A program made the position numbers and the translations under genes. Shown here piece by piece: positions 1 to 11,500 of a stretch of 64,000 nucleotides of DNA. Origin of the DNA: Acorus gramineus (Eukaryota; Streptophyta; Magnoliopsida; Acorales; Acoraceae); contig CM060855.1 of assembly GCA_030737835.1 (NCBI GenBank), positions 17,992,378-18,056,377 of the forward strand, written 5' to 3'. How positions within the stretch are numbered: position 1 is the stretch's first letter; each line of letters opens with the position of its first letter. The notes under the pieces were generated by a model. It worked only from the letters and a program-made list of their open reading frames with translations, did not search any database and was not told where the DNA came from.

Positions 1-30
1 GATTGCATCCCAAGATCCGAAATCGCAACA
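1..30 (+). repeat. 3' end of the 5' LTR (copia element)
   Basis: These 30 bases match 4591-4620 exactly and end in CA immediately before the primer-binding site. The rest of this LTR is outside the window. Confidence 0.9.
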
Positions 31-31
31 A

Positions 32-44
32 TTGGTATCAGAGC
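32..44 (+). other. Primer-binding site (initiator Met tRNA type)
   Basis: TTGGTATCAGAGC directly follows the LTR end after one spacer base. This is the standard sequence complementary to the 3' end of plant initiator methionine tRNA, used to prime minus-strand DNA synthesis in copia elements. Confidence 0.88.
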
Positions 45-56
45 CACGGTTTTACT

Positions 57-262
57 AGATCTAGGGCACAGGAGGTGCCTATTCGCGAGATCTGTAGATC
101 TAGGGCACAGGAGGTGCCTATTCGCGGGATCTGTAGATCTAGGGCACAGGAGGTGCCTATTCACAGGATCTGTAGATCTAGGGCACAGGAGGTGCCTATT
201 CGCGGGATCTGTAGATCTAGGGCACAGGAGGTGCCTATTCGCGGGATCTGAAAATCTAGAAC
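57..262 (+). repeat. 39-bp tandem repeats in the retrotransposon leader
   Basis: Five good copies start at 57, 96, 135, 174 and 213, each opening with AGATCTAGGGC, and a sixth degenerate copy starts near 252. The period is 39 bp, a multiple of three, so the array stays open in one frame as a 13-residue repeat (core SRAQEVPIR). It lies between the primer site and the gag start at 291. Whether it is translated or is an untranslated leader or packaging region is unknown. Confidence 0.92.
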
Positions 263-290
263 ACAGAAGGTGTCTATTCGAGTGGGAGCA

Positions 291-3200
291 ATGGATTCAG
301 ATAAGGAATTATCCAAAATCGAGAAATTTGATGGCACAAACTTTGGCTACTGGAAGATGCAGGTGGAGGATTATTTGTACGAGAAAGATCTCTATCAACC
401 GTTGAAAGAGAAACCAGAAGAGATGGAGCAAGCGGCGTGGGATCTGTTAGATCGGAAGGCTCTCGGCGCAGTCAGGAAGACGCTGTCGAGGCATATAGCC
501 TTTAATGTCAAGAAAGAGACATCCACGACTGCTCTCATGGCCAAACTGTCCAAGATGTATGAACAGCCTTCTGCGGCAAATAAGGTGCGTCTCATTAAGA
601 AGTTATTCAATATGAAGATGACCGAAGATTGCAATTTCAAGGATCATCTCAACGAATTTAATGAAGTTACGGATCAATTAAATTCAATCGTTTTCGATGA
701 TGAGATCCGTGCTTTATTGATCCTCGGGCAGTTACCCGAGAGTTGGAACGGCACTGTTACCGCGATCAGTTCCTCTACAGGAAAGAAAAAATTGAAGTTC
801 GATGATGTGGTGAATCTGATTATGACAGAGGAGATCAGGCGACAAGCAGATGGTGGTTCCACTTCCGGATCAGCGTTGAATGTTGATAGCAGAGGCAGAA
901 GTTCAAACAAGGGCAATGGGCGTGGCAAATCAAAATCGAGGAACGGCAGATCCAAATCGAGAAACCCAAGCAATTCCAACAATAATCAAAATCAGAATGC
1001 GAAGAAGATTATTGAGTGCTGGAATTGTGGTAAAACTGGACATTACAGAAATCAGTGCAGGTCAGAGAAGAAAGAAACACACAACAAGAATGAATCCAAT
1101 GTTCTTTCAGAAGAATCAGATGATGCATTGATTTGTTCCATGGAGAACAAGTCCGATTCTTGGGTGATGGATTCTGGTGCATCGTTTCACGCGACCTCTA
1201 ACAAAGATCTTCTCAGAAATTACGTCCCAGGCAGCTTTGGGAAGGTGTACCTTGGTGATGATCAACCATGCGATGTGGTCGGCAAGGGTAAAGTGCAGAT
1301 CAAGCTGAATGGCTCTGTATGGGAATTGAATGATGTCAGACACATTCCTGACCTAAGAAAGAACCTGATTTCAGTTGGGCAGCTAGCAAAGGAAGGCTAT
1401 ATGACAACCTTCAGTAGTGACAGCTGGAAGGTTTCGAGAGGCTCATTGATCGTTGCACGAGGTAAAATGACTGGTACTCTTTATGTGACAACTGATGCTT
1501 GTGGTTCTATTGCAGTTGCTAACAGCAAGGATGATCCTAATATATGGCATCAGACTTGGTCACATGAGTCAAAAGGGACTTAAAGTCATGCACTCGATGG
1601 GGAGATTGCCAGGATTGCAGTCAGTTGATATCGACTTGTGCGAGAGTTGTATCTTTGGAAAGCAGAAGAGGATCAGTTTCAAGACGTGTGGCAGAACTCC
1701 GAAGCAGAATAAGCTTGAGTTGATTCACACAGATGTCTGGGGACCGGCTGCGGTCTCATCCATTAGCGGAAAGTCATATTTTGTGACTTTCATTGATGAC
1801 CATTCCAGGAAGGTATGGGTTTACTTCTTGAGACAGAAATCAGAGGTGTTTGAAGTGTTCAAGAAGTGGAAGGCAATGGTGGAAAATGAAACAGGCTTGA
1901 GAATCAAGAGGCTGAGGTCCGACAATGGTGGTGAGTATGAAGACACCAATTTCAAGAAATTCTGTTATGATAGTGGAATCAGATTAGAGAGAACTGTGCA
2001 AGGGACTCCACAACAGAATGGTATAGCAGAGCGGATGAATCGAACATTGACTGAGAGAGCCAGAAGCATGCGTATACAGTCAGGTCTACCAAAGCAGTTC
2101 TGGGCAGAAGCAGTCAACACAGCATCTTACCTGATCAACCGAGGACCATCAGTACCTTTGGACCACAAGATACCAGAGGAGGTATGGAGCGGCAAAGAGG
2201 TAAACCTTTCTCATTTGAAAGTTTTCGGTTGTGTTTCATATGTACACATTAGTGATAATGCTAGGAGTAAGCTTGACTCTAAATCACTAAAATGCACTTT
2301 TATTGGATATGGTGGTGATGATTTTGGTTATCGTTTCTGGGATGACCAAAAGAAAAAGGTTATAAGAAGTAGAGATGTCATATTCAATGAAAAGCTGATG
2401 TACAAGGACAGAAATGCAACACAGTCTAGTGATTCGAAGAATATTGATCCTGTTTATTTTGAGCCTAACAATACTGCAGTAGTTAGAGTGTCACAGCAAA
2501 TAGTTGACAGATCTCAGAGAGAGGAAACTACACCACAGAATAATCAACAGCAAGTTGATATGCCACAGGGCCCAGCTCCTGAGCCTCCTCCACTCAGGAG
2601 ATCCACCCGTCCACATGTTCCGAACAGAAGGTACATGAATTATTTATTACTGACTGATGCAGGTGAACCTGAATGCTATTTTGAGACATGTCAAGGAGAG
2701 GATGCTAGCAAGTGGGAGTTTGCTATGGAAGATGAGATGAAGTCACTCATCTCCAACGAGACATGGGAGCTAGCTGAGTTACCCATGGAGAAGAAGGCTC
2801 TTCACAACAAATGGGTGTATCGAGTCAAAGAGGAGCAGGATGGCTCTAAGAGATACAAGGCGAGATTAGTGGTCAAAGGCTTTCAGCAGAAAGAGGGGAT
2901 TGACTACACCGACATTTTCTCACCAGTTGTGAAACTGACTACCATTCGGTCAGTTTTGAGTATCGTTGCATCCGAGGGTCTGCATCTTGAGCAGTTAGAT
3001 GTCAAAACTGCTTTTTTGCATGGTGACTTAGAGGAGGAGATATACATGCAGCAACCGGAGGGTTTCATAGTGAAGGGCAAGGAGAAACTCGTGTGCAAGT
3101 TGAAGAGGAGCTTGTATGGCTTAAAACAGGCTCCAAGACAGTGGTACAAGAAATTTGATAGCTTCATGCAGCGAACTGGCTACCACAAGTGCAACGCTGA

Positions 3201-4206
3201 TCATTGCTGCTACTTCAAGAGGTTTGATTCCAGTTATATTATTTTGCTACTTTATGTTGATGACATGTTAGTGGCTGGTTCAGATATGGATGAAATCAGG
3301 AACTTGAAGAAGCAATTATCAACTGAGTTTGATATGAAAGATCTAGGTCCAGCAAAGAAGATCCTTGGGATGAGGATTACGAGGGACAAGCAGAGAGGTA
3401 CTTTGCAGTTGTCTCAGGCTGAATACATTTTGCAGAGGTTTAGCATGTCTGATGCTAAGGCAGTTAGCACACCCTTGGCTAGTCATTTCAAACTGTCCAA
3501 AGATCAAAGTCCCAAAACGGAGGAGGAGAGAAACTTCATGGCTAATGTCCCATATGCCTCAGCGATTGGAAGTTTGATGTATGCCATGGTTAGCACGAGA
3601 CCAGATATAGCCTATGCAGTGGGAGCTGTGAGCAGATTCATGTCAGATCCAGGCAAGCAACACTGGGAAGCAGTAAAGTGGATACTTAGATACTTGCGAG
3701 GTACGACTGATAGATGCTTATATTTCAGCAGGGGCGAGTTGAGGCTACAGGGTTTTGTAGATGCAGACTTTGCTGGCGAGGTTGATCATAGGAGGAGCAC
3801 TACTGGTTATGTCTTTACAGTTGGTACTACTGCTGTTAGTTGGATTTCACAAATACAGAAGATTGTTGCTTTATCCACTACAGAGGCAGAGTATATAGCT
3901 GTGACAGAGGCTAGTAAAGAGATGATATGGTTACAGGGCTTGTTGACAGAGTTGGGATTCAGACAGACAAAGAATGTTTTGCATAGTGATAGTCAGAGCG
4001 CTATACACTTGGCAAAAAATTCAGCATTTCATTCGAGGACTAAGCACATAGGACTTCGTTATCATTTCATCAGGACGCTTTTGGATGATGGGAGTCTATT
4101 GCTTGAGAAGATCCAGGGAAGCAAGAATCCAGCTGACATGTTGACTAAGACAGTGACTACAGAGAAACTGGAGCTGTGCGCAGCTTCAGTTGGTCTTCTA
4201 GCTTGA
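291..4206 (+). pseudogene. copia gag-pol coding region (fossil copy, about one break)
   Basis: Gag starts at the ATG at 291, in the usual context of residues resembling KIEKFDGTNFGYWK. Recognisable parts in order are: gag (about 291-1000); a CCHC zinc knuckle of the form CWNCGKTGHYRNQC (about 1018-1059); an aspartic protease active-site motif DSGAS (about 1170); a GAG-pre-integrase and integrase core with a DNGGEYE motif (about 1560-2250); reverse transcriptase with the LYVDDM catalytic motif (about 2750-3460); and RNase H with DADFAG and STTEAEY motifs (about 3740-4150). The integrase-before-RT order identifies Ty1/copia. The copy is not fully intact, with roughly one interruption in the frame, and is treated as a fossil. 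Confidence 0.93.
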
Positions 4207-4278
4207 GGACAGGGATGAGCACACCAGATTATAGATCAATGATTTGATAGAAGTTATTTACTCTTGGTTCAATCTCCA

Positions 4279-4288
4279 AGTGGGAGAT
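4279..4288 (+). other. Polypurine tract of the copia element
   Basis: AAGTGGGAGA lies immediately upstream of the TG that opens the 3' LTR, the expected position for the plus-strand primer. Confidence 0.8.
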
Positions 4289-4620
4289 TGTTATATATTG
4301 TGGAGCCTGATGATGTACGCAGAGGATTGTTGGCGCTACGCAAGGTCAGACGGGGGTCGAGCTCCATGGACGTGTATTGACTTTTTTGCCCTTAATGAGA
4401 TGTCAGTATAAAAGGGCATCTCATATTTTTCATTAGGTCCTAGGGTTTTTATCTTCGGTGTGACCATTGTAAAAACTTCTCATTGATAGTGGATTGATCT
4501 CTGGTGTGCTCCGTGGACGTAGGCAAGATTTGCCGAACCACGTAAATTTTTGTGTCTTTGCTTCAATTTGTTTGTTTATCTCTTTTGATTGATTGCATCC
4601 CAAGATCCGAAATCGCAACA
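4289..4620 (+). repeat. 3' LTR of the copia element, 332 bp
   Basis: It begins TGTTATATATTGTGG and ends CGCAACA, with the usual TG...CA ends. A TATA box (TATAAAAGG) sits at about 4407-4415 and probably marks the U3/R promoter. The last 30 bases equal window positions 1-30. A diverged copy in the other orientation lies at 4997-5322. Confidence 0.93.
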
Positions 4621-5560
4621 CAATTCGGTTCATAAAGTTTCTATTTAAGGATTATGGAACTAGTCATTGCTCAATACATTGTTTCTTTCAGTTCAACATA
4701 AAAAAAACTCTTGGAGTTTTTCTATTAGGTATGGCAGGCATAGCTCAGCCTTCCTCCATCAACCTCTTGGAGTTCCTCGGCATTTTCTCCGGCCTAGAGT
4801 TGGGCATTTCACTAGGTGCATCAAATATCTGGATTGAGTCAGACTCAACTACAGCCTTGGCTTGGTTAAATGGAAGAGGAACCCTTCCTTGGACTGCTAT
4901 CAGAACCCACAGGAAAATAGCCCTCTGTCTTCAATGTCTTAATTCTTGGAAGTCTTCCCATATTCCCCGCGAGGGAAATTCCATAGCTGATCTTCTTGTT
5001 ACGATTTCGGATCTTAGGATGCAATCAATCAAAGGAAATAAACAAACAAATCGAAGCAAAGACATAAAAATTTACGTGATTCGGCAAATCTTGCCTACGT
5101 CCACGGAGCACACCAAAGATCGATCCACTATCAATGAGAAGTTTTTACAATGGTCACACCGAAGATAAAAACCCTAGAGCCTAATGAAAAATATGAAATG
5201 CCATTTTATACTGACATCTCATTAAGGGCAAAAAAGTATGAGCCTAATGAAAAACCCCCGTTCGACCCTGCATAGCGCCAATAATCCTCTATGCACATCA
5301 TCAGACTCCACAATATATAACACTTCTGGCATCCCACAGAACGTCCCATGGTGAAATAGTCTATAGACAATATGACATATATATGGCCTTTGATTGAAGC
5401 CCTCCTGAAGCAAGACAAGGAAGGAACAATTTTCACGAGGAAAGCTTGAGATCTCATAGTGCTTCTTAGTGCTTCCAGGCTTTGATAAGCACAAGAGCTT
5501 CTTCTTCTTTTTGAATCTCCAACTATGGGGGAAAATAAATTATTGTCTATATTTCTGTAA
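4621..5560 (+). mobile_element. LINE-type RNase H (RVT_3) fragment, interrupted by a solo LTR
   Basis: Between 4720 and 4996 the + strand reads as an RNase H-like domain: EFLGIFSGLELGISLGAS, then WIESDSTTALAWL, a helix-rich stretch, and HIPREGNSIADLL. This is the layout of the RVT_3 ribonuclease H domain found at the C-terminus of plant L1-type LINEs. The same frame resumes after the inserted LTR (from 5328) with residues ASHRTSHGEIV before stopping, so the insertion split an existing open frame. The upstream reverse transcriptase is not in the window; the copia element abuts its 5' side. The boundary near 5560 is approximate. An RNase H domain of another retroelement class is possible. Confidence 0.6.
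4997..5322 (-). mobile_element. Solo LTR of the same copia family, inverted, with 5-bp target duplication
   Basis: Read on the minus strand, this 326-bp block matches the LTR at 4289-4620 over its whole length, apart from one replaced internal stretch and about twenty scattered differences (roughly 6%). It starts TGTTATATATTGTGG on the minus strand. The 5-bp sequence CTTCT flanks it on both sides (4992-4996 and 5323-5327), the target duplication expected for a single insertion followed by LTR-LTR recombination. It is older than, or from a different subfamily than, the neighbouring full element. Confidence 0.9.
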
Positions 5561-6200
5561 TCAAATGTTAATTTTGTTTAGTTATAGTAATACAAAAGTC
5601 CCAAATTACCAATAAAAAAACATAAAAAACTCTTCAGATCAATATGTTGTTAGTAAGATTCATGGGTTGTTCAATTCAATTCACATAGTTATATTCAATT
5701 CAATTGGATGTGATGAATCGTCCAATTCAATACAAATTCTACTATGGCTGTGTTTCGTTGAACGATTGTAAAACTAATTTTTAGCAAAAGCTGAGTTTAA
5801 AACTGATTTTACAGGAAGCCATCTCTCCACAACTTTTAAAAAAAAACTCATATTTTAGACAATTTTTTACAAAAAAATATGTCTGCAGTTTTTTACCTCA
5901 ATCTTTTTTATAAAAAAAACGAGTTTGAAAAATCCATTTTTCAAACGGACCTAGAAATAAAATCCCCCTCCAAACACTCAAAAGAGAATTTTTTGCCTTA
6001 ACAAGAACTTTTGACTTTTCAAATAAATATAAAATGAATCTATTGAAAAAAATAATGATAATACAACAAAAGACCAACACATTAATTGTACTCATCTCTA
6101 CCACACTTGACATGCATTGAATTCTATTGATTGCATTCCCAGCTCACACCCTCCTCTTACAGACAATGCATTTGCAAAAATGCAATTCCAACTCTAGAAA
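5561..6200. other. Spacer and upstream region of the lectin kinase gene
   Basis: AT-rich, with no open coding region of note. Between about 5748 and 5955 there is a weak inverted similarity (TGTTTCGTTGAACG near the left, TTTTTCAAACGGACC near the right) suggesting a decayed hAT- or PIF-like MITE. The start codon of the kinase gene follows at 6201. No confident TATA box could be assigned. Confidence 0.4.
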
Positions 6201-8547
6201 ATGAAAACCACTCTGCTCTTGATCCTCCTCTTCAAAACCGCCGCCGCCGCCTTGCCCGGCCAAACCTTCCTCTTCAACGGCTTCCATGGCGCCGCCCTCC
6301 ACCTCGACGGCGCCGCCAAGATCACCCGGGCCGGCCTCCTTCGCCTAACCCAAGACCTGAAAGAAGTCCAGGGCCACGCCTTCCATCCGACCCCGATCCA
6401 TATCGAAAAGATCTCCTCCTTTTCGACGACATTCGTCTTCGCCATGGCCTCCGGACACGCCAGTCTGAGCGGCCACGGCATAACGTTCGTACTCTCCCCG
6501 ACGACCCGCATCGTCGGGTCCCTCCCGAGCCAGTACCTCGGCCTCACGAGACGCAACAATGTCGTCGCGGTCGAGCTCGACACGGTCCAAAACTTGGATC
6601 TCAACGACATCAACGACAACCATGTCGGTGTCGACATCAAGTCGTTGATCTCGGTCAAGTCGACTTCCGCTGGTTATTTCACTAATCAAGGAAGGTTTAA
6701 AAATCTGAGCCTCACAAGTGGTGATCCAATGCAGTTGTGGGTCGACTATGATGGGATCAAGAAGCGGCTTGATGTGACTCTGGCTCCGCTCGAGTCAGCG
6801 AAACCAGAGATTCCACTATTGTCTGTGCGTATCGATATGTCGTCGAGGGAGTTTGGGTTCGAGTCTGTCTATGTCGGTTTCTCGTCCTCGACCGGGTCCA
6901 TCCCGACCTCTCATTATATCCTTGGATGGAGCTTTAGTGTAGATGGTGCGGTTGAAGGGATCGATTTTTCAAGGCTCCCTTCGCTTCCTAGGCGAAAGTC
7001 GAGGATGCCGTTGATTGGGTTGCCGGTGATCCTGGCATCTGTGGTGATTACGGTGGCAGTGGTGGTGGTGACAGTTGTGGTGTATCGGAGGCGTAAGTTT
7101 GCGGAGCTTCTTGAGGATTGGGAGCTTGAGTATGGGCCCCGCCGGTTCTCGTATAGAGACCTGTATGTCGCGACGAAGCGGTTCAGGGAGAGGGAGCTCG
7201 TCGGGGCAGGCGGGTTCGGGAAGGTCTACAAAGGCGTGTTGCCAGACGGACGGGGGGAGGTCGCGATCAAGCGCATCTCACACGAGTCGAGACAGGGCAT
7301 GCAGGAGTTTGTGGCGGAGATTGCCAGCGTGGGACGGCTAAGGCACCGGAACATAGTCCAGCTACTCGGCTATTGTAGGCGCAAAGGGGAGCTTCTTTTG
7401 GTGTATGATTATATGTCGAATGGAAGCCTCGATAATTTCTTGTTCGATCCCAACAAATCTTTGTTGAGCTGGAACCAGAGGTTTCAGGTAAGCATGTTAA
7501 TTATTCGAAAAAAAATAAATAAATATTCGACAGATATTGTAAAATTATATGTTGTTTCATATTCATTATCTGGATCTTACTGTAATTTTGAAAATTTAAA
7601 TAATTATCATGTTTAAAAGAAATGAGAAATCCAAAAATCTTGTTTTTAATTTCTCTCTAATATTATTATATGATCTCTATTGTTCATTTTTAGACATGTC
7701 AAATATCAAAAAAAAAATTATCCATATTCTGTATCAGAAAATATTGGAATTCAAATATTAATATCTATACTATAATGATTTAGAATACAACACAGATATT
7801 AAGATATCTGATACGGATTCGTTACGTTGACATGTTTAATTTCAGATTATCAAAGGAGTCGCATCCGGGTTATTCTACCTGCATGAGGGGTGGGAGCAGC
7901 TCGTCGTCCACCGGGACGTCAAATCAAGCAACGTATTGTTGGACGGCGAGATGAACGGAAGGCTCGGCGACTTCGGCATGGCCCGCCTCTACGACCACGG
8001 GACCGATCCCCAAACAACCCATATCGTGGGCACCCTGGGTTACCTCGCGCCGGAGCTGGCAAAGACAGGGAAGGCCACGACCGCCACCGATGTCTACGCG
8101 TTCGGGGCTTTCCTTCTCGAGGTGGCGTGCGCGCGCAGGCCAATCAACCTGCGCGCGTTGCCTGTAGACCTAAGCCTTTCGGAGTGGGTGTTGGACCAAT
8201 GGCGGCGAGGGGTGGTGGTGGAGGCTGTGGACGAGCGGTTGGAGGGGAATTACGTGGCGGAGGAGGTAGAGTTAGTGTTGAAGCTGGGGTTGCTATGCTC
8301 GCACGTTGTGGCGGTGGCGAGGCCGAGCATGAGACAGGTGGTGCGGTTTTTGGACCGCGACGTCGAGATGCCGGAGTTGTCGCTGGATTACATGAATGTG
8401 GGGATGTCGGGCTTGGATCACTGTATGGGTTTCGATGAGTATTTCATGTCGTACGCGACGGCGACGGCGACGACGGCAACAACAATGACGAATCAAGGGT
8501 TCTTGCACTCTTCGGTGGCGGAGTCGCTGCTGTCTGAGGGTCGTTGA
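6201..8547 (+). CDS. L-type lectin-domain receptor-like kinase (LecRK), two exons, 662 aa
   Basis: Exons 6201-7487 and 7846-8547; the intron has GTAAGC and TTTCAG ends, and joining keeps phase 0 and gives a seamless kinase. Residues 1-17 are a signal peptide ([10 protein letters not shown]). Residues 20-255 form a legume-lectin domain with [10 protein letters not shown] and a metal-site-like [12 protein letters not shown] transmembrane helix at about 272-296 is followed by a basic stop-transfer run (YRRRK). The Ser/Thr kinase domain (about 335-605) has a glycine loop GAGGFGKV, K357 (VAIKRI), HRD with D453, DFG with D471 and APE, so it looks catalytically competent. The family sits in the plasma membrane and couples extracellular signals, such as eATP or microbial cues, to immunity. 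The ligand is unknown. Most L-type LecRK genes lack introns, so the kinase intron is unusual. A decayed partial copy lies at 12617-13063. Confidence 0.95.
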
Positions 8548-11500
8548 TATGATGATCGAGGGTTTATTTTATTTGTTTAATTTGTTCCATGTATGAACAA
8601 TGGTGATATGTGTACCCAAATTTAAATTTAAGTAAAAATCATCCATAAATCTCTCCAACCATTTATCGATACCCATAATTTTTTTTTCAACTACACATTT
8701 TTAAAAGATTTGGTAAGGCATCGTCAAACGGATAAAAAGATCTAACAATGTTGAGATCTCATAAGCTCCTAGAAGATCTCATAAGCTCCTTGAAGGAATC
8801 ATTGAATTCACAAGGAATAAAACCCCAAAAGGGGGGAAACTCAAAATATTATTCATAACAAACAGTTTTTCTTAAGTTACAAGTCTCCTGTTTATATTAA
8901 TAACAGAAAATTAAAAAATTAATAAAATTAGTAAAATTTGAAAACTAACTTTCTTGATTCTATGATATCCTAAATGATTATAGGAATTGATAGAGATCAA
9001 TTTCAATTTATCATGAGAGAGAAATCTCGAATTTAAAAAATGACTAAAAATAGTAAAATCGCTAATTTGAAGACATAAATGAAGGAATTTTCAAAAACTA
9101 AGCATTGTTAATTGTATAACAATTAGTCCAAAAAATCTCCTCTTTATCTTTCTCCATATAAAATTTTTTGCGATTCCGAGATCAGGACCGTTGATTTCTA
9201 CAGCTAGTATTTTCGTAATTTATTTGGTGGATCTCTTCTGGTGGTCCCTTCTGTATCAAAATGTGTCCTACATTAGATAAAACACAAAGTGATGATTGGA
9301 GACACGCCATAACAAATGAAACTTTTACTCACATTTTTTGTAAAATTTAGGTATAGAGTAAGGCTTGGAGATGGCCTAAAAGTGGTTTTCTATTGTGTTT
9401 TTTTAGGTTAGTAAAAGTAAATTTATATTCCTTTGAGATATTAAAAAAATTACATTCTGAGCTATAAAAATTGAGCGGCAAGGAATCCAAGAATGGGGGA
9501 AGAGAAAGAGGGATTAGACGGGTCAAGCCGCCCCTATGCATCTTTCTCAAACACTTACCTTGCATTTTGCAAAGCGAAAGAATACACAAAAAGGATAGAA
9601 AAGAAGAGTTCACAGATGACACCCTTAAGTACACCAAAAAGGTGAACAAGGATAAGGATTTCCATTGTGTTGAACAAGGATAATGTTAGGTTGATGCAAT
9701 GTAAAAAAAACTATTTATTGCGGCGATAACTGAAAACAGCCACAAAAGCTTGTTTACGATGGGTACAAAACCGCTATAAAGTATTTGCGACGCGATCAAT
9801 TGAGGCCCTACTAAAACATTTGTGGTGGTTTGGGAAATTATTTGCGGCGGTTTGAGGCCATTGCAAAAACCTACTTTTTTTTTGTAGTGAAAGAGCTATA
9901 TGTTTTAATGTTCTTTCAAATTGAATGAATCCATTTTTAATAAGTGTATATACCTCGTTACATAACTACTGAAACATAACATGTCTCAGAGGGCCTGGTG
10001 CGCCTGTGGCAGAATTGAATTTTTCCATTTCTTGATTCGCTTAGGGGCGTATATCAAAAGAGCGATGATAATCGCAATCGGTGGATAGTCCCACAGACAA
10101 TCCATATACCTCTATAGATGTCCAGTGCAGCATAATTTTTCTTATATTTATTAAAAATAAATTTATTCAATTCGTAATTGAATGATACACATTTTTTATC
10201 AAAACATATACCTCATTAGATGAGCTTTATTATTTTTAATAAATCAAAATATGTGTGAATTGTCCGTCAGACTTTCCCTAACATTATCTGTATCAAAATG
10301 TTTGGTTAGCTCTGTACACCATCACTTCAGCGGGTCATATGATAATCAAGATCTTAAATAGATTCATATGTGGGGTGAGGGTAAAATGAGAGTGTTCATC
10401 ATAATTTACTCTCACATCATCTAACCATGATCATACATTATAGAATGAATTAGATATTATCTTGTTATGTATGTAGAAAATTTAAATCTAAGATAAATAT
10501 AAAAGATGTAGAGAAGAAGAGGGACAGAGAAAGGGGAACATAAATATACGGAAAAGACTACATCTTGAATATTCTGGATAATAGAAATGGATTACATGGA
10601 TCCCATTTATAGATAGGATGACTTAAGTTTTGGATAGAGTCAAATCTCAACAATTAAATCATTTAGTTGAGATTTGATCTTATCTAATACGACTAAGTCA
10701 AACTCGATCTTATTCTTAATAATGTAGTCATGTGATGTTACATTAGCATCGGAGATTGTCTATTACGTGGCCCCAAAACTTCTCATAGATCATGAGGATG
10801 TGGAGTTGGTTTTTGAGGTTGTTATTTGGGATGTGTCACATGTGACGGTAGCATTTGGAAACACGTTTGAAAAGTAAGATTTTGAATAAAGTGGTTTAAA
10901 TAAACTCAATTCCTAGAAATAGCATTTTCAGCATTTTTTTAAAAGCAACATTTTTATCTTAAAAGCTGTAAGTAACTTTTTAATTAAGTCCGCTTTCTAG
11001 GAGGTGTTTAGTAACACATTTGCCCTTTTAACTTTATTAAAAAGCAGTTTATAAAGCTTTTCCAAACACCAAAATCATGGAACCTACAAACTCAGAGAGG
11101 TGACAGTCAAGAGGGCTTTAGGGTCAATTTTCATGTTTGGAGCATTTTTGAATTTCGAAAAGTCCCCAAACACGGATTTAAAGTAAACATGCCTTGATTA
11201 TTTTTTGATGCCAAGTTTAGTTTTTTTTTATGTAAAAGAAAAAAAAAATTTAAATAGTTTTGAAAACCAATATTTTTCAAAGGTGACTTTGAAACTGCAA
11301 GTGATTCCTTTTTTTTTTAATTTACATTCAAAGGGTCTGCGTTTGGGAGCAGGATTTAAAAGTTACTATTAGAGAAAAGCTGGTTTTGAATTAGGTTTTC
11401 CACCACTATTTTCTGTAAATGACTTTTATAAATCATGTTTGGCAAAACATTGGTAAATTGTAAATCAATCATTCAAAAATCAATTTTGTTTGGTAACCAA

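Larger units (their letters stand above)
1..4620 (+). mobile_element. Ty1/copia LTR retrotransposon, nearly complete, 5' LTR cut by window edge
   Basis: The first 30 bases are identical to the last 30 bases of the LTR ending at 4620, so the window opens inside the tail of the 5' LTR. A tRNA-iMet type primer site follows, then a repeat-rich leader, a gag-pol region with protein order gag, zinc knuckle, protease, integrase, reverse transcriptase, RNase H (the copia order), a purine-rich tract and the 3' LTR. The coding region looks almost whole, with about one break. Age cannot be judged from LTR divergence because nearly all of the 5' LTR lies outside; the well-kept coding region suggests a fairly recent insertion. 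The family is also present as an inverted solo LTR at 4997-5322. Confidence 0.95.

Noticed and set aside
3-251. An 82-codon open frame at the very start of the window
   Set aside because: It is the 39-bp leader repeats of the copia element read in one frame, starting inside the LTR tail; no evidence that it is a gene.
6131-6685. A long Arg/Pro-rich open frame and antisense frames over LecRK exon 1
   Set aside because: Shadow frames caused by the high GC of the real lectin kinase exon, which has clear domain content in its own frame.
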